64,000 nucleotides of DNA from NCBI GenBank assembly GCA_009773375.1, contig WRPH01000003.1, positions 1 to 64,000 of the forward strand. The letters are read 5' to 3'. Below the pieces are notes generated by a model. That model had not been told where the DNA came from, searched no databases, and saw only the letters and a list, made by a program, of their open reading frames with translations. Below are positions 25,499 to 35,725 of this stretch, in pieces (position 1 is the first letter of the stretch; each line of letters starts with the position of its first letter). A program made the position numbers and the translations under genes. The stretch is from Paracoccaceae bacterium (GTDB lineage Bacteria > Pseudomonadota > Alphaproteobacteria > Rhodobacterales > Rhodobacteraceae).

Positions 25499-27940
25499 AT
25501 GGAGCAAGGCCCACCCATCAACGCGTTGAAACGGATCGAAACCCCGCTGCGGATCACGCTTGCGGGGCTTTGGGCTGAACGCATCCTGCGGGCGTTCTGG
25601 CCGCTGTGGTCCATCGCCATCACCGCCATTGCCGCCGCCTCCTTCGGCCTGCAAGACGCCCTGCCGCTGGAGGCCGCATGGTTTCTGATGGTCGCCACCG
25701 TGCTGGGCCTGATCTGGGCGCTGATTCACGGCATCCGCAGCTTCCGCCGCCCCACCCGCACCGAGGCGCTGGTAAGGCTCGACGCCCGCCTGCCCGGCCA
25801 GCCCATCGCTGCGCTGATGGATACCCAAGCCATCGGCATCACTGACGAGGCCTCAAAAGCCGTCTGGGCCGCCCACCGCAGCCGCATGGCAATCCGCGCC
25901 GCCAGCGCCAAACCTGTTGAGCCTGACCTGAAACTCGCCAGCCGCGACCCCTACGCCCTGCGCTACGTCGCGCTGACAGCCCTGGTGATGGCGATGCTGT
26001 TCGGATCAATCTGGCGCATCACTACGGTATCGGGCCTGACCCCCGGCGGCACCGCCAACGCCGCCGCTGGCCCGGCGTGGGAAGGCTGGGCGCAACCGCC
26101 CGCCTACACCGGCAAACCCGCGCTATACCTCAACGACCAGACCGCCGAGGCGCTGTCGCTGCCCACCGGCACCCGGCTGCAAATCCGGCTTTACGGCGAA
26201 CCCGGCGCGCTGATCGTGTCGGAAACCGTGTCGGGCCGCACCAACGTCTCTGCCGCCTCTGAACCGGCGCAGGATTTCAGCGTAACCACCTCAGGCAAGC
26301 TTGCCATCGAGGGCGCAGGCGGGCGCGAATGGCAGATCATCGCCACCCCCGATCAGGCCCCCTCCGTCACCCCCGATGCCAGAATCAACCGCGAAGCCGA
26401 TGGCCGCTTCAAACAGAAATTCACCGCGAAAGACGATTACGCCGTCACCAAAGGCCAGGTCACCATCGCGCTGGATCTTGCCGCCGTTGACCGCCGCTAT
26501 GGCCTGAAAGCCGACCCCGAGGCCATCGCCCCCGTCACCCTCGACCTGCCGCTGCCGGTCAAAGGCAGCCGCGCCGAGATCAAGACCAGCCTTGTCGATG
26601 ATCTCTCTGAAAGCGTGCTGGCCAACCTGCCGGTAACGATCACCTACGCCGTCACCGATGCCGCAGGCCAGACCGGTGCCGCCGAACCGCTGCACCTGAC
26701 CCTGCCCGGCAAGCGGTTTTTCGACCCGCTCGCCGATGCGCTGATCGAACAGCGCCGCGCCCTGCTGTGGTCGCGCAGCAATGCCACCACCGTCACGCAA
26801 ATCCTGAAAGCCGTCAGCAACCAGCCGCAGGGTTTCATCACCGATGACGCAGCCTACACCCGCATGCGCGCCGTGATCAAACGCCTTGACGCCGGGGCGA
26901 AAACCCTCGCCCCCGCCGCCCGCGACCAGATTGCCAAGGAACTGTGGGACATTTCGCTGCTGCTCGAAGACGGCAAGCTGAACGACGCCAAGGCCCGGCT
27001 TGACCGCGCGCAAGAACGGCTTGCCGAGGCGATCCGCAAAGGTGCCTCGCCGGAAGAAATCCAGCAGCTGATGGATGAAATGCGCGACGCGCTGAACGAT
27101 TACATGCGCGAAGAGGCCAAGAAAGCCCCGCAAGACCCCAACGACGAAACCTCGCCGCAAAATCAGGGGCCGTCGATCACTCAGGATCAGATTCAGCAGA
27201 TGCTGGATAAGCTGCAACAGCTGATGGAAGAAGGCAAAACCGCCGAAGCCGCTGAATTGATGCAGCAATTGCAGGACTTGCTGAACAACATGAAGGTGCA
27301 GCAAGGCGACGGTCAAGGTCAGGGCAGCCCCGGTCAGCAGTCGATGCAAGACCTTGGCGACACGCTCCGCGATCAGCAGCGCCTGTCCGACGATGCCTTC
27401 CGCGACCTGCAAGACGGCACCGAAACCCCGTCGCCCGATGGCAAATCGCTGTCCGACCGTCAGCAGGAACTGCGCGACCGGCTCGACAATCTGGGCAAGG
27501 ACGGCAAGCTGCCCGGTCAGGGCAGCGAAAAGGGCAAATCCGGCCAGCAAGCGCTGAATGATGCAGGCCGCGCCATGCAAGACGCCGAACGCGCGCTGCG
27601 CGAAGGCGATCTGCCCGGCGCCTTGGACAAACAGGCCGATGCGATGGACAAGATGCGTCAAGGTCTGCGCGATTTCGGTGATGCGATGGCGGAAGAACGC
27701 CGTCAGCGCGGCGAAGGCCAGCAGGGCGATCCGGTCGAAACCCGCGACCCCAACGGCACCCGTGATCCGCTGGGCCGCGAAAACTCCGCCCGGATCGGTT
27801 CGGATAAAAACCTGCTGCAAGGCGAGGATGTCTATCGCCGCGCGCAGGAATTGCTCGATGAAATCCGCAAACGCTCCGGCGATCAGGCCCGCCCGGAAGG
27901 CGAACGCAACTACCTCAAGCGCCTGCTCGACCTGTTCTAA
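25499..27940 (+). CDS. TIGR02302/DUF4175 family membrane protein
   Basis: An 813-residue protein of an alphaproteobacterial family of unknown function usually found next to lysA. Two N-terminal helices (about residues 32-50 and 58-78) and a third near 155-172 are visible. A periplasmic region follows, then a long Gln/Asp/Gly-rich coiled-coil C-terminal half with QDLGDTLRDQQRLSDDAF and repeated QQLQDLLNNM-type heptads. AGGAGG sits only two bases before ATG 25499, an unusually tight spacing, so the true start could be a few codons further in. Confidence 0.85.
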   Translation: MEQGPPINALKRIETPLRITLAGLWAERILRAFWPLWSIAITAIAAASFGLQDALPLEAAWFLMVATVLGLIWALIHGIRSFRRPTRTEALVRLDARLPGQPIAALMDTQAIGITDEASKAVWAAHRSRMAIRAASAKPVEPDLKLASRDPYALRYVALTALVMAMLFGSIWRITTVSGLTPGGTANAAAGPAWEGWAQPPAYTGKPALYLNDQTAEALSLPTGTRLQIRLYGEPGALIVSETVSGRTNVSAASEPAQDFSVTTSGKLAIEGAGGREWQIIATPDQAPSVTPDARINREADGRFKQKFTAKDDYAVTKGQVTIALDLAAVDRRYGLKADPEAIAPVTLDLPLPVKGSRAEIKTSLVDDLSESVLANLPVTITYAVTDAAGQTGAAEPLHLTLPGKRFFDPLADALIEQRRALLWSRSNATTVTQILKAVSNQPQGFITDDAAYTRMRAVIKRLDAGAKTLAPAARDQIAKELWDISLLLEDGKLNDAKARLDRAQERLAEAIRKGASPEEIQQLMDEMRDALNDYMREEAKKAPQDPNDETSPQNQGPSITQDQIQQMLDKLQQLMEEGKTAEAAELMQQLQDLLNNMKVQQGDGQGQGSPGQQSMQDLGDTLRDQQRLSDDAFRDLQDGTETPSPDGKSLSDRQQELRDRLDNLGKDGKLPGQGSEKGKSGQQALNDAGRAMQDAERALREGDLPGALDKQADAMDKMRQGLRDFGDAMAEERRQRGEGQQGDPVETRDPNGTRDPLGRENSARIGSDKNLLQGEDVYRRAQELLDEIRKRSGDQARPEGERNYLKRLLDLF

Positions 27941-27973
27941 GCAAGATTGCGCGTCTTGGCTGTGCGCGCATGC

Positions 27974-28753
27974 TCAGCCGTTGTCACCGCCGACCCCATG
28001 CAGGAAACTGCTCGCGCCGCGCAGCAGACCATCCAGCGCCAGCCGCGCCTGATCGACCAGCCCGACATAGGATTTCAGCGGCCCCGCCACCGCCGGCATC
28101 TGTTTGGCCAGTTCCGGTGCCATCACATAGCCCGCCACCAGCAGCACCGCCAGCAGCAGCATCAGCGTGAAGCCAGAGCGAAACCCCCTCTTCTGCGGCT
28201 GGGCGGGTTGCATCGTCTCGGCGACCGCAGCCGCATCCCCTGCCCGCTTTTCCGTGCTGGCGCGCAAGGTAGAGTTGATTTCTTCTATCGCGGGGAACAT
28301 GTCGCGCCGGGCCTGCGGCTTTGCTGCGGCCTCGGGTTCGCCCTTCAATCGCGCCAGACGCCGCGCCACCATGCCCTGCTCTGCCGGAGCTTCCAGCCCC
28401 AGTTCAGGCTGGCTTTCCACCACCGGCGCTTCGATCTTGCGCGCTTCGACCTCGCGCGCGGCCTCTTCGCGCAGCACCGCCAGCACGCTTTCGTCAATGC
28501 TGCGCCGCACGGATTCCGCCGCAGCCACAGCCGTTTGCGCCGGTTCAGCCAGCGCTTCGCTGCCGCGCCCCGCCACCGACGCCGGAGGCGCGTCATAAAG
28601 CGCCTCTTCCGCAGCCATTTCGGCCTCTACTTCCGACGGAAGCTGAAACCATGCGTGCCCACAATTCGAACATTGCACATCGCGGCCATTTTCGGGAATG
28701 ACCGCGGCATCGACCTCATATTCGGCATCGCAATTGGGGCACACTAGACGCAT
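27974..28753 (-). CDS. MJ0042-type zinc-ribbon membrane protein
   Basis: A 259-residue protein. It begins with MRLVCPNCDAEYEV and CSNCGHAWFQL, a CxxC/CxxC zinc ribbon of the MJ0042 type. A long charged Glu/Ala-rich segment follows, then one transmembrane helix at about residues 190-210 (GFTLMLLLAVLLVAGYVM) and a short C-terminal part. It is divergent from ftsE, an arrangement I recall from other Rhodobacteraceae. The function is unknown. Confidence 0.82.
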   Translation of the reverse strand: MRLVCPNCDAEYEVDAAVIPENGRDVQCSNCGHAWFQLPSEVEAEMAAEEALYDAPPASVAGRGSEALAEPAQTAVAAAESVRRSIDESVLAVLREEAAREVEARKIEAPVVESQPELGLEAPAEQGMVARRLARLKGEPEAAAKPQARRDMFPAIEEINSTLRASTEKRAGDAAAVAETMQPAQPQKRGFRSGFTLMLLLAVLLVAGYVMAPELAKQMPAVAGPLKSYVGLVDQARLALDGLLRGASSFLHGVGGDNG

Positions 28754-28920
28754 TTTACCATTATCCGGTCATTTCAACGCTGATCTTCGCTAACTTGTAG
28801 CAATGTCGGAAACGATCTGAAAGCCTTTGTCGCGAATGATGGCATGCAACGATTGAATCCGACGCGCCCTTCGGCAATGGTGCAACGCAACAAAACTTTG
28901 CCAGTACAAGGACGCGCCCG

Positions 28921-29588
<668 letters not shown>

Positions 29589-29592
<4 letters not shown>

Positions 29593-30479
29593 ACCCGTTA
29601 TTCCTGATCACCCCCGACCATCAGGCCGACCGCGTCGTGCCGCCCTCGGGCCACACCGCCTGGCTGACCTCGTTCACCGCAGGTGCCATGGCCTTCCTCG
29701 CCGTCTTCGCGCTGGCGCTGTCGCTCGCCGCTGGCCGCCTCGCCGACCGCTGGTCAGACGCGCTGGAGCGCACCGCCACCGTCCGCCTCTCCGCCCCCGA
29801 GGATCAGATTGATCTGCAAACCAGGGCGGTGCTGGCGATCCTGTCCACCACCCCCGGCATCGCCACCGCCCGCGCCATGACCGATGACGAACAGCGCGCC
29901 CTGCTCGAACCCTGGTTCGGCCCCGACCTGCCCATCGACGCCCTCCCCCTCCCGCGCCTGATCGAACTCACCGAATCCGGCAGCGGCTACGATGGTGAAG
30001 GCCTGCGCCAGCGCCTCGCCGCCGAGGCCCCCGGTGCTGTGCTCGATGATCACACCCGCTGGCGCAGACCGCTCGCCGTGGCCGCCGCCCGCCTGCGCCT
30101 GCTGGGCCTGCTGTCGATCGCGCTGATCGGCACCGCCACCGCCGCGATGATCACGCTGGCCGCCAACTCCGCGCTTGCCGCCAATGCGCAGGTGGTCAAG
30201 GTGCTGCGGCTGGTCGGCGCGCGTGACAGCTATATCGCCCGCGCCTTCGTGCGCCGCTTCACGCTGCGCGCACTGTCCGGCGCAGCCGCTGGCACTGCGG
30301 CAGGCATGATCGGCGTCGCCCTGCTGCCATCGACCGACAGCGCCGGTGGCTTTCTGACCGGGCTTGGCTTTCAGGGCGCAAGCTGGCTTTATCCGCTGAT
30401 CCTGCCCCCCCTCGCCGCCGTGGTTGCCTTCGCCGCCACCCGCGCCTCTGCCTTCCGCAAACTCCGGGAACTGACCTGA
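29589..30479 (+). CDS. ftsX: Cell-division permease-like protein FtsX
   Basis: A 296-residue membrane partner of FtsE. One helix lies near residues 25-47, then a periplasmic domain that would contact hydrolase adaptors, then three further helices (about 165-190, 220-245 and 265-287). The pattern is that of FtsX. The start is GTG at 29589 within the ftsE stop (GTGA). Its own stop overlaps the plsC start (TGATG), so ftsE-ftsX-plsC-tfoX form one coupled operon. Confidence 0.92.
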
Positions 30480-31204
30480 TGCCAAAGCCGATCCAATGGG
30501 TGCTGTCGCTGATCTTCATCGTGCAGATGTATCTGGCGATGGCGGTCATCGCGCTGGTCTACTTCCCCTATGCGCTGATCTCGCGCGATGGCGCGGTTGC
30601 TGCCTGCCACGCGTTTTGCTGGTGGGTGCAGAAATCCCTCGCCTTGCTCTGCGGTCTGAAATCCGAAATCCGCGGCGAGGTGCCGACCGGCGAAGTGCTG
30701 GTCGCCGCCAAGCACCAAAGCTTCCTCGACATCATCCTGATCTACGGCGCACTTCCCCGCGCCAAATTCATCATGAAGGCGGAACTGCGCTTTGCCCCCT
30801 TCCTCGGCTATTACGCCCTGCGCATCGGCTGCGTGCCGGTCAATCGCGGCAAACGCGGTGCCGCCATAACCAAGATGATGGCCGATGTGAAATCCGGGCA
30901 GGAACGCCCCGGCCAGCTGATCATCTACCCGCAAGGCACCCGCGTCGCCCCCGGCGACAGCCTGCCCTACAAGGCCGGCACCGCCGTGCTTTACGGCCAG
31001 CTTGGCCAGCCCTGCATTCCGGTCGGCACCAACGTCGGCCTGTTCTGGCCCAAGCGCGGCATCCTGCGCCACCGGGGAACCGCCGTGGTTGAATTTCTGC
31101 CCGCCATCCCGCCAACCTTGTCGAAATCCGACTTCATGGCGACGCTGGAACGGGCGGTTGAAACCTCGTCCAACGCCCTGATGGCACAGGCAGACCGGCG
31201 ATGA
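30479..31204 (+). CDS. plsC: 1-acyl-sn-glycerol-3-phosphate acyltransferase
   Basis: A 241-residue membrane-bound acyltransferase making phosphatidic acid from lysophosphatidic acid. The catalytic H(x4)D motif is KHQSFLDI and the substrate motif is YPQGTRVAPG. An N-terminal hydrophobic helix (residues 8-33) anchors it. The stop overlaps the start of the TfoX-like gene (ATGA). Confidence 0.92.
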   Translation: MPKPIQWVLSLIFIVQMYLAMAVIALVYFPYALISRDGAVAACHAFCWWVQKSLALLCGLKSEIRGEVPTGEVLVAAKHQSFLDIILIYGALPRAKFIMKAELRFAPFLGYYALRIGCVPVNRGKRGAAITKMMADVKSGQERPGQLIIYPQGTRVAPGDSLPYKAGTAVLYGQLGQPCIPVGTNVGLFWPKRGILRHRGTAVVEFLPAIPPTLSKSDFMATLERAVETSSNALMAQADRR

Positions 31205-31527
31205 GCACCGCTGCCGCCACCATCGCCCATATCCTCGACACGCTGGCACCGCTGCCGCTGTCCAGCCGCAAGATGTTTGGTGAATATGCGCTGTATCTCG
31301 ATGGTAAAACCGTCGCTTTCGTCTGCGACGACACCCTGTTCATCAAACCCACCCCCGGCGCAAACGCGATGCTGCCCAACGCGGATCTCGGCCCGGCATA
31401 TCCCGGCAGCAAAGACTATATCATCGGCTCCGAAAGCCTCGACGATCCCGATCTGTGCAGCCGCGTCCTGCGCGCCGTCGCCGCCGACACAGCCCCGCCA
31501 AAACCGAAAAAGCCGAAGAATCCTTAA
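31201..31527 (+). CDS. TfoX/Sxy N-terminal-domain protein
   Basis: A 108-residue protein with the TfoX N-terminal domain: SSRKMFGEYALYLDGKTVAFVCDDTLFIK is the characteristic RxMFGGxGLYxxG-like block (here RKMFGEYALYLDG). A lysine/proline tail ends it. Full-length Sxy/TfoX regulates competence with CRP, but stand-alone N-domain proteins have no proven role. It is translationally coupled to plsC. Confidence 0.85.
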   Translation: MSTAAATIAHILDTLAPLPLSSRKMFGEYALYLDGKTVAFVCDDTLFIKPTPGANAMLPNADLGPAYPGSKDYIIGSESLDDPDLCSRVLRAVAADTAPPKPKKPKNP

Positions 31528-31565
31528 AACGGCGCGCAGGCCCACGGTGCCAAGACCCGCCTAAA

Positions 31566-31590
31566 GGTCATCCTCTCTGTTCAAATATCC
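31566..31590 (-). repeat. Dispersed repeat, copy 3
   Basis: GGTCATCCTCTCTG, TTC, AAATATCC, the same core as at 224 and 5147. Here a ten-pair palindrome (31593-31616) is inserted between the core and the GCCGGAGGC block (31619-31627). Confidence 0.6.
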
Positions 31591-31592
31591 AG

Positions 31593-31616
31593 GCTGGAAT
31601 GGCCTGCCATTCCAGC
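31593..31616. terminator. Hairpin inside dispersed repeat copy 3
   Basis: GCTGGAATGG, loop CCTG, CCATTCCAGC: a perfect ten-pair stem 66 bases after the tfoX-like stop. No T-run follows; a transcript-end stabiliser or Rho-assisted end is plausible. Confidence 0.4.
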
Positions 31617-31655
31617 TAGCCGGAGGCACGCCGGCCCAGCAGCCAAAGGCCCGCC

Positions 31656-32267
31656 ATGACGCCCGCTTGGATCACCAGCCTCGAAGACCTGCACGCCCTC
31701 TACGGCACCCCGGCGAAACCAGCCGTGGCGAAAGTCACGCCGCGTCTCACCCCCGCCTACGCCGCCTTCATCGCAGCCTCGCGCTTCTGCATCCTCTCCA
31801 CGGTCGGCCCCGAAGGCACCGATGGCAGCCCACGCGGCGACGAAGGCCCGGTTGTGACGATCCATGATGAAGAAACCCTGCTGCTGCCCGACTGGAAGGG
31901 GAATGAGCGCATCGACAGCCTGCGCAACATCCTGCGCGATGGCCGGGTGTCGCTGATCTTCCTTGTCCCCGGCTCCACCACCGCCATTCGCGTCAACGGC
32001 ACCGCCCGGCTGACCGCCGACGCCGCCCAGCGCGCCCGGTTTGACCGCGCAGGCGTGCAGCCGCGTTGCGTGATCGTCATCCGCATTGCCGAGGTCTATT
32101 CGCAATGCGCCCGCGCGTTGCAACGCTCCGCCTTGTGGAGTTCGGGCGACCGATCACAGGGCCTGCCCAGCCCCGGCCAGATGCTGCAAGACGCCACGGC
32201 GGGGGCAATTGATGGCGCAAGCTACGATGCCGAACGCGCCACCCGCGCGCACTTGGGCTGGTGGTGA
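31656..32267 (+). CDS. PPOX-type FMN-binding protein (MSMEG_1061-like)
   Basis: A 203-residue pyridoxamine-phosphate-oxidase-fold protein. AFIAASRFCILSTVGPEGTDGSPRGDEGPVVTI and LLPDWKGNERIDSLRNIL are the flavin-binding core, and CARALQRSALW near the C-terminus is typical of the subfamily. Such proteins bind FMN or F420 and usually have unknown substrates. ATG 31656 has AAAGGC upstream. It is followed by an AT-rich gap and convergent accA. Confidence 0.85.
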   Translation: MTPAWITSLEDLHALYGTPAKPAVAKVTPRLTPAYAAFIAASRFCILSTVGPEGTDGSPRGDEGPVVTIHDEETLLLPDWKGNERIDSLRNILRDGRVSLIFLVPGSTTAIRVNGTARLTADAAQRARFDRAGVQPRCVIVIRIAEVYSQCARALQRSALWSSGDRSQGLPSPGQMLQDATAGAIDGASYDAERATRAHLGWW

Positions 32268-32355
32268 TCGCCGCCTGCACTTGTCTGGCAGCCGCAAAGT
32301 CTTAAAAAAACCCTAATGCGCGGCAGTCAAGCTTTTGATATGGAATGCTTATTTT

Positions 32356-32374
32356 TGGTCCCGAGTTGGGACCA
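32356..32374. repeat. Inverted repeat between PPOX gene and accA
   Basis: TGGTCCC, loop GAGTT, GGGACCA: a seven-pair stem in a notably AT-rich convergent gap. The T-run lies on the wrong side (upstream on the plus strand), so it is not a classic terminator for either gene. Confidence 0.35.
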
Positions 32375-32384
32375 GCCGGCCAGA

Positions 32385-33344
32385 TCAGGCCGCCAGCCCC
32401 TTGGCGCCCATATCCAGAAACTTCTGGCGACGATCCTTGATCAGCGCGTCGGGCTTCTTGCCCGACAGCTCTTTCAGCATGGTTTCAATCGCCTTGCCGA
32501 CCGCCTCGATGGTCTCTTTCCGAGCTCGCTGTGCGCCGCCCATCGGTTCCTTCACGATCCGGTCGATCACGCCCAGCTTCTGCAAATCCTGCGCCGTCAG
32601 CCGCAAAGCCTCGGCGGCCTCGCGCATTTTCTCCGCGTCTTTCCACAGGATCGACGCACAGCCCTCCGGCGAGATCACCGAATAGACCGAATGCTCCAGC
32701 ATCGCGATCCGGTTCGCCGTGGCAAACGCCACCGCCCCGCCCGAGCCACCTTCCCCGATGATCACCGAAATCAGCGGCACACCAATTTGCAGGCATTTCG
32801 CAGTGGACCGCGCAATCGCCTCCGCCTGCCCGCGTTCCTCCGCACCCTTGCCCGGATAAGCGCCGGGGGTGTCGATCAGCGTGATCACCGGCAGCCGGAA
32901 CCGGTCAGCCATATCCATCAACCGCACCGCCTTGCGATACCCCTCCGGCCGCGCCATGCCGAAATTGCGTTCAATCCGCGATTTGGTATCGTTGCCTTTC
33001 TCATGCCCGATCACCACCACCGGCGTATCGTTGAACCGTGCGAGGCCCCCCATCACCGCATGATCGTCGGCAAAGCCACGATCCCCGGCAAGCGCGGTAT
33101 ATTCGGTGAACAGCGCCTCGATGTAATCCTTGCTATGCGGCCGATCCGGGTGACGCGCCACCTGACATTTCCGCCACGGCGTCAGATCCTTGTAAAGATC
33201 CTTCAGCAGCTGATCCGCCTTGCGGTCCAGCTGCTCGGCCTCTCGGGTCACATCCATACCGGAATTGCTCCGCGCCATCGCGCGCAGTTCCTCGGCCTTG
33301 CCTTCGATTTCGGCCAGCGGCTTTTCGAATTCCAGATAGTTCAT
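32385..33344 (-). CDS. accA: Acetyl-CoA carboxylase carboxyltransferase subunit alpha
   Basis: A 319-residue subunit of the enzyme that makes malonyl-CoA for fatty acid synthesis. [21 protein letters not shown] is the family N-terminus and fixes the start at 33344. [67 protein letters not shown] and [12 protein letters not shown] follow in order. The partner accD is not in the window. Confidence 0.97.
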   Translation of the reverse strand: MNYLEFEKPLAEIEGKAEELRAMARSNSGMDVTREAEQLDRKADQLLKDLYKDLTPWRKCQVARHPDRPHSKDYIEALFTEYTALAGDRGFADDHAVMGGLARFNDTPVVVIGHEKGNDTKSRIERNFGMARPEGYRKAVRLMDMADRFRLPVITLIDTPGAYPGKGAEERGQAEAIARSTAKCLQIGVPLISVIIGEGGSGGAVAFATANRIAMLEHSVYSVISPEGCASILWKDAEKMREAAEALRLTAQDLQKLGVIDRIVKEPMGGAQRARKETIEAVGKAIETMLKELSGKKPDALIKDRRQKFLDMGAKGLAA

Positions 33345-33502
33345 GGAGCACTCCATCAGGGCAGCGGCCCTCTGTATGGCCGGACGCGACGAAAATTGCA
33401 ACCAACCAGCCAACCTGCACGCGCCGCACCGCCAGCCAGATCGAGATTGCCCCTGCCGCGCCGCACGGTCTAAGCTGGCGGCAGGTTCCCGATGGGGTTG
33501 AA

Positions 33503-34357
33503 GTGCGTCTTTTCCTTGCCAATGACACCGCCACGGGCCGCCATGCCGGGTGCAACGCCGTTATGCGGTCGTTGAATGCCGCACTTGCTGCGGTGCCGGG
33601 TTTGCAGGTGATTGGCCGCCACACCGTCGGCAGCGAAAGCCTCGACGAAGCCGCCTTCCTCGAAGCCGACGCGCTGCTGATCAACGGCGAGGGCACGCTG
33701 CACCATTCCACCGCCCGGGCGATGCTGCTGCTGGCCATGCTCGACGAGGCCAAGCGCATGGGCAAACGCGTGTTGCTGGTCAACGCACTGTTCCAGCAAT
33801 ACGAAGGCCCGGAAGATATCCTAGCCAACCTTGCCCTGCTGACCGTGCGCGAACCCCGCAGCGCCGCTTTTGCGCGACGGTTTGGCGGCAGGCCGTTGGT
33901 CTTGCTCGATTCCGCCGCTGATCCGGCATTTCTGGGCTTGGGCACCCCGCGCCCGTTGCGGCACGGCACGGTGATCGGTGGGGCGCACGCGAATGGGCTG
34001 CTGAAATCACCGTTTGCCGGAATCGCGGGCGACACTCTGGCGATGACCGACGCCCGCTTTGAAGACATCGTGGCCACGCTGCGCCAAGCCGAGCTTTACC
34101 TGACGGCGCAACATCACGGCGTTTACGCGGCGGCGCTGGCGGGGTGCCCGTTCATCGCCACCCCCTCCAACAGCCACAAGATTGAATCCTTCATCAACTG
34201 GACCGGCCTGCCGATCCCGATCTGTCTGCGGCAGGACGAGATTGAATCCGCCATGGCCTTTGCCCGGCGCAACCCGTCGATCTATGTCGAGCTGCAAGAC
34301 TTTCTCCGCAGCCAGTCGGTGCTGACCGCCGCAATGATTGCCGAGGCTTTGCGCTAA
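33503..34357 (+). CDS. Polysaccharide pyruvyl transferase family protein
   Basis: A 284-residue protein with features of the pyruvyl-transferase/CsaB-like fold: [11 protein letters not shown] near residue 60, a middle [11 protein letters not shown] and [11 protein letters not shown] block, then the C-terminal [33 protein letters not shown] (a conserved G-x-H-G region with a substrate-binding histidine). Such enzymes attach pyruvate ketals to surface sugars. No other polysaccharide gene is adjacent. It starts at GTG 33503. Confidence 0.72.
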   Translation: MRLFLANDTATGRHAGCNAVMRSLNAALAAVPGLQVIGRHTVGSESLDEAAFLEADALLINGEGTLHHSTARAMLLLAMLDEAKRMGKRVLLVNALFQQYEGPEDILANLALLTVREPRSAAFARRFGGRPLVLLDSAADPAFLGLGTPRPLRHGTVIGGAHANGLLKSPFAGIAGDTLAMTDARFEDIVATLRQAELYLTAQHHGVYAAALAGCPFIATPSNSHKIESFINWTGLPIPICLRQDEIESAMAFARRNPSIYVELQDFLRSQSVLTAAMIAEALR

Positions 34358-34412
34358 TTCCGCCAGATTTTGCCCAAGCTTCATGGCCGAACTGAAGCCG
34401 CAGAAACAGCAG

Positions 34413-34436
34413 CGCCCCGTGGCTTCCCACGGGGCG
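34413..34436. terminator. Strong GC hairpin in a convergent gap
   Basis: CGCCCCGTGG, loop CTTC, CCACGGGGCG: ten perfect pairs. It lies between the pyruvyl-transferase-like gene (rightward) and mcl1 (leftward). Read leftwards, CTGCTGTTTCTG follows, a weak U-tract, so it most likely ends the mcl1 transcript. The rest of the 217-base gap holds no convincing gene. Confidence 0.55.
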
Positions 34437-34574
34437 TGCATCCTCCCCAAGATGCGGCATCGGGCCTCCTCTCCCTTTGCCGCTGGGTATTTCGGGGCAA
34501 GCCATGCTTGCCGTAACGTCACCTTTGCCGATCACACCGCTGCGAGTCAACAGCGTCTTTGCTGCGCCAAATTC

Positions 34575-35534
34575 TTAGGCAGACGCAATCATTTCCGCCT
34601 GTTTCACGATCACCTCCGCCTGCTTGATGCTGGCGATATCGACCAGACGGCCCTTGAAGACCGTAGCCCCCTCGCCACGCGCCTTGGCCGCATCCATTGC
34701 GGCCAGAATCTCGCGCGCTTCGGCGACTGCGGCCTCAGACGGCGTGAAGACCTCGTTGCTCAGCGCCACCTGTTTTGGGTGAATCGCCCATTTGCCGACC
34801 ATGCCCAACGTGGCAGAGCGCCGCGCCTGCGCCCGGAAGCCTTCCTCATCAGAAAAATCGCCAAACGGGCCATCGACCGGCAGAATGCCATGCGTGCGGC
34901 AGGCCGCTACGATTGCCGCCTGCGCCCAATGCCACGGGTCCGACCAATGCCGCACGCCTTCGCGCAACATGTAGTAGTTTTCCTGCGTGCCACCGATACC
35001 CGTAGTCTGCATCCCCATGCTGGCGGCGAAATCAGCCGCACCAAGGCTCATCGCCTGCAACCGCGGGCTAGAGGCTGCGATTTCTTCCACATGCGCGATC
35101 CCGGCCGCAGACTCGATGATCACTTCGAACGAGATCGGCTTTGTGCGCCCCTTCGCGCGTTCCACCGCCGTCACCAGCGCATCCACCGCATAAACATCCG
35201 CCGCGCAACCGACCTTGGGGATCATGATCTGATCCAGCCGGTCGCCGGCCTGTTCCAGCAGATCGACAACATCGCGATACCAGAACGGCGTATCCAGCCC
35301 GTTGATCCGCACCGACAGGGTCTTCTTGCCCCAATCCACCGTGTTGATCGCCGCGATGATATTCGCCCGGGCCTGATCCTTGTCGGAGGGTGCCACCGAA
35401 TCTTCCAGATCAAGGTTGATCACATCTGCCGCAGAAGCCGCCATTTTCTCGAACAACGCGGGGCGCGACCCCGGCCCGAACAGCTGGCAACGGTTGGGGC
35501 GGGCTGGGGGGGCGGGTTGCAGACGGAACGACAT
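34575..35534 (-). CDS. mcl1: L-malyl-CoA/beta-methylmalyl-CoA lyase
   Basis: A 319-residue CitE-like lyase of the HpcH/HpaI fold. In Rhodobacter it cleaves malyl-CoA to glyoxylate and acetyl-CoA, and beta-methylmalyl-CoA to glyoxylate and propionyl-CoA, in the ethylmalonyl-CoA pathway for acetate growth. MSFRLQPAPPARPNRCQLFGPG is the expected N-terminus and fixes the start at 35534. NLDLEDSVAP, SVRINGLDTPFWYRDVVD, FEVIIESAAGIAHVEEIA and VGKWAIHPKQV contain the acidic Mg2+ ligands and CoA-binding residues. The sequence is close to the Rhodobacter enzyme as I remember it. GAGG precedes the start. Confidence 0.95.
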   Translation of the reverse strand: MSFRLQPAPPARPNRCQLFGPGSRPALFEKMAASAADVINLDLEDSVAPSDKDQARANIIAAINTVDWGKKTLSVRINGLDTPFWYRDVVDLLEQAGDRLDQIMIPKVGCAADVYAVDALVTAVERAKGRTKPISFEVIIESAAGIAHVEEIAASSPRLQAMSLGAADFAASMGMQTTGIGGTQENYYMLREGVRHWSDPWHWAQAAIVAACRTHGILPVDGPFGDFSDEEGFRAQARRSATLGMVGKWAIHPKQVALSNEVFTPSEAAVAEAREILAAMDAAKARGEGATVFKGRLVDIASIKQAEVIVKQAEMIASA

Positions 35535-35551
35535 GATGCCTCGCAAGGATG

Positions 35552-35573
35552 TTTCGCAAACTGTTGCGGTTTG
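35552..35573. promoter_or_regulatory. Candidate operator upstream of mcl1
   Basis: TTTCGCAAA and TTGCGGTTT lie three bases apart, 18 bases upstream of the mcl1 start. Together they form an imperfect palindrome related to the TTTGCAAA half-sites bound by RamB/PccR-type short-chain acyl-CoA regulators. Such regulators control propionyl-CoA and glyoxylate genes, which fits Mcl1. The match is partial. Confidence 0.3.
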
Positions 35574-35725
35574 GTTAGATTATTGCGCATACACTCGCAA
35601 GCACTATTCGCATACGCAGCATTGCAGCCGCTGCATTGCCGCACTGCGCCACCGACACCACGCTTGCACCGCACCCGGCGTTCGGCGAAGAAAGCACACA
35701 GGTTGTTAGCCGCCCGGAGCCCGCG

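Noticed and set aside
32356-32374. TGGTCCC/GGGACCA hairpin as accA terminator
   Set aside because: The T-run precedes the stem on the plus strand, so neither convergent transcript would have a U-tract after it.
34194-34550. Leftward ORF and CCTCCTCTCCC motif in the gap before mcl1's end
   Set aside because: The ORF runs antisense into the pyruvyl-transferase-like gene and has no family features. The motif only loosely resembles the CCUCCUCCC of CcsR small RNAs and lacks the paired loops.
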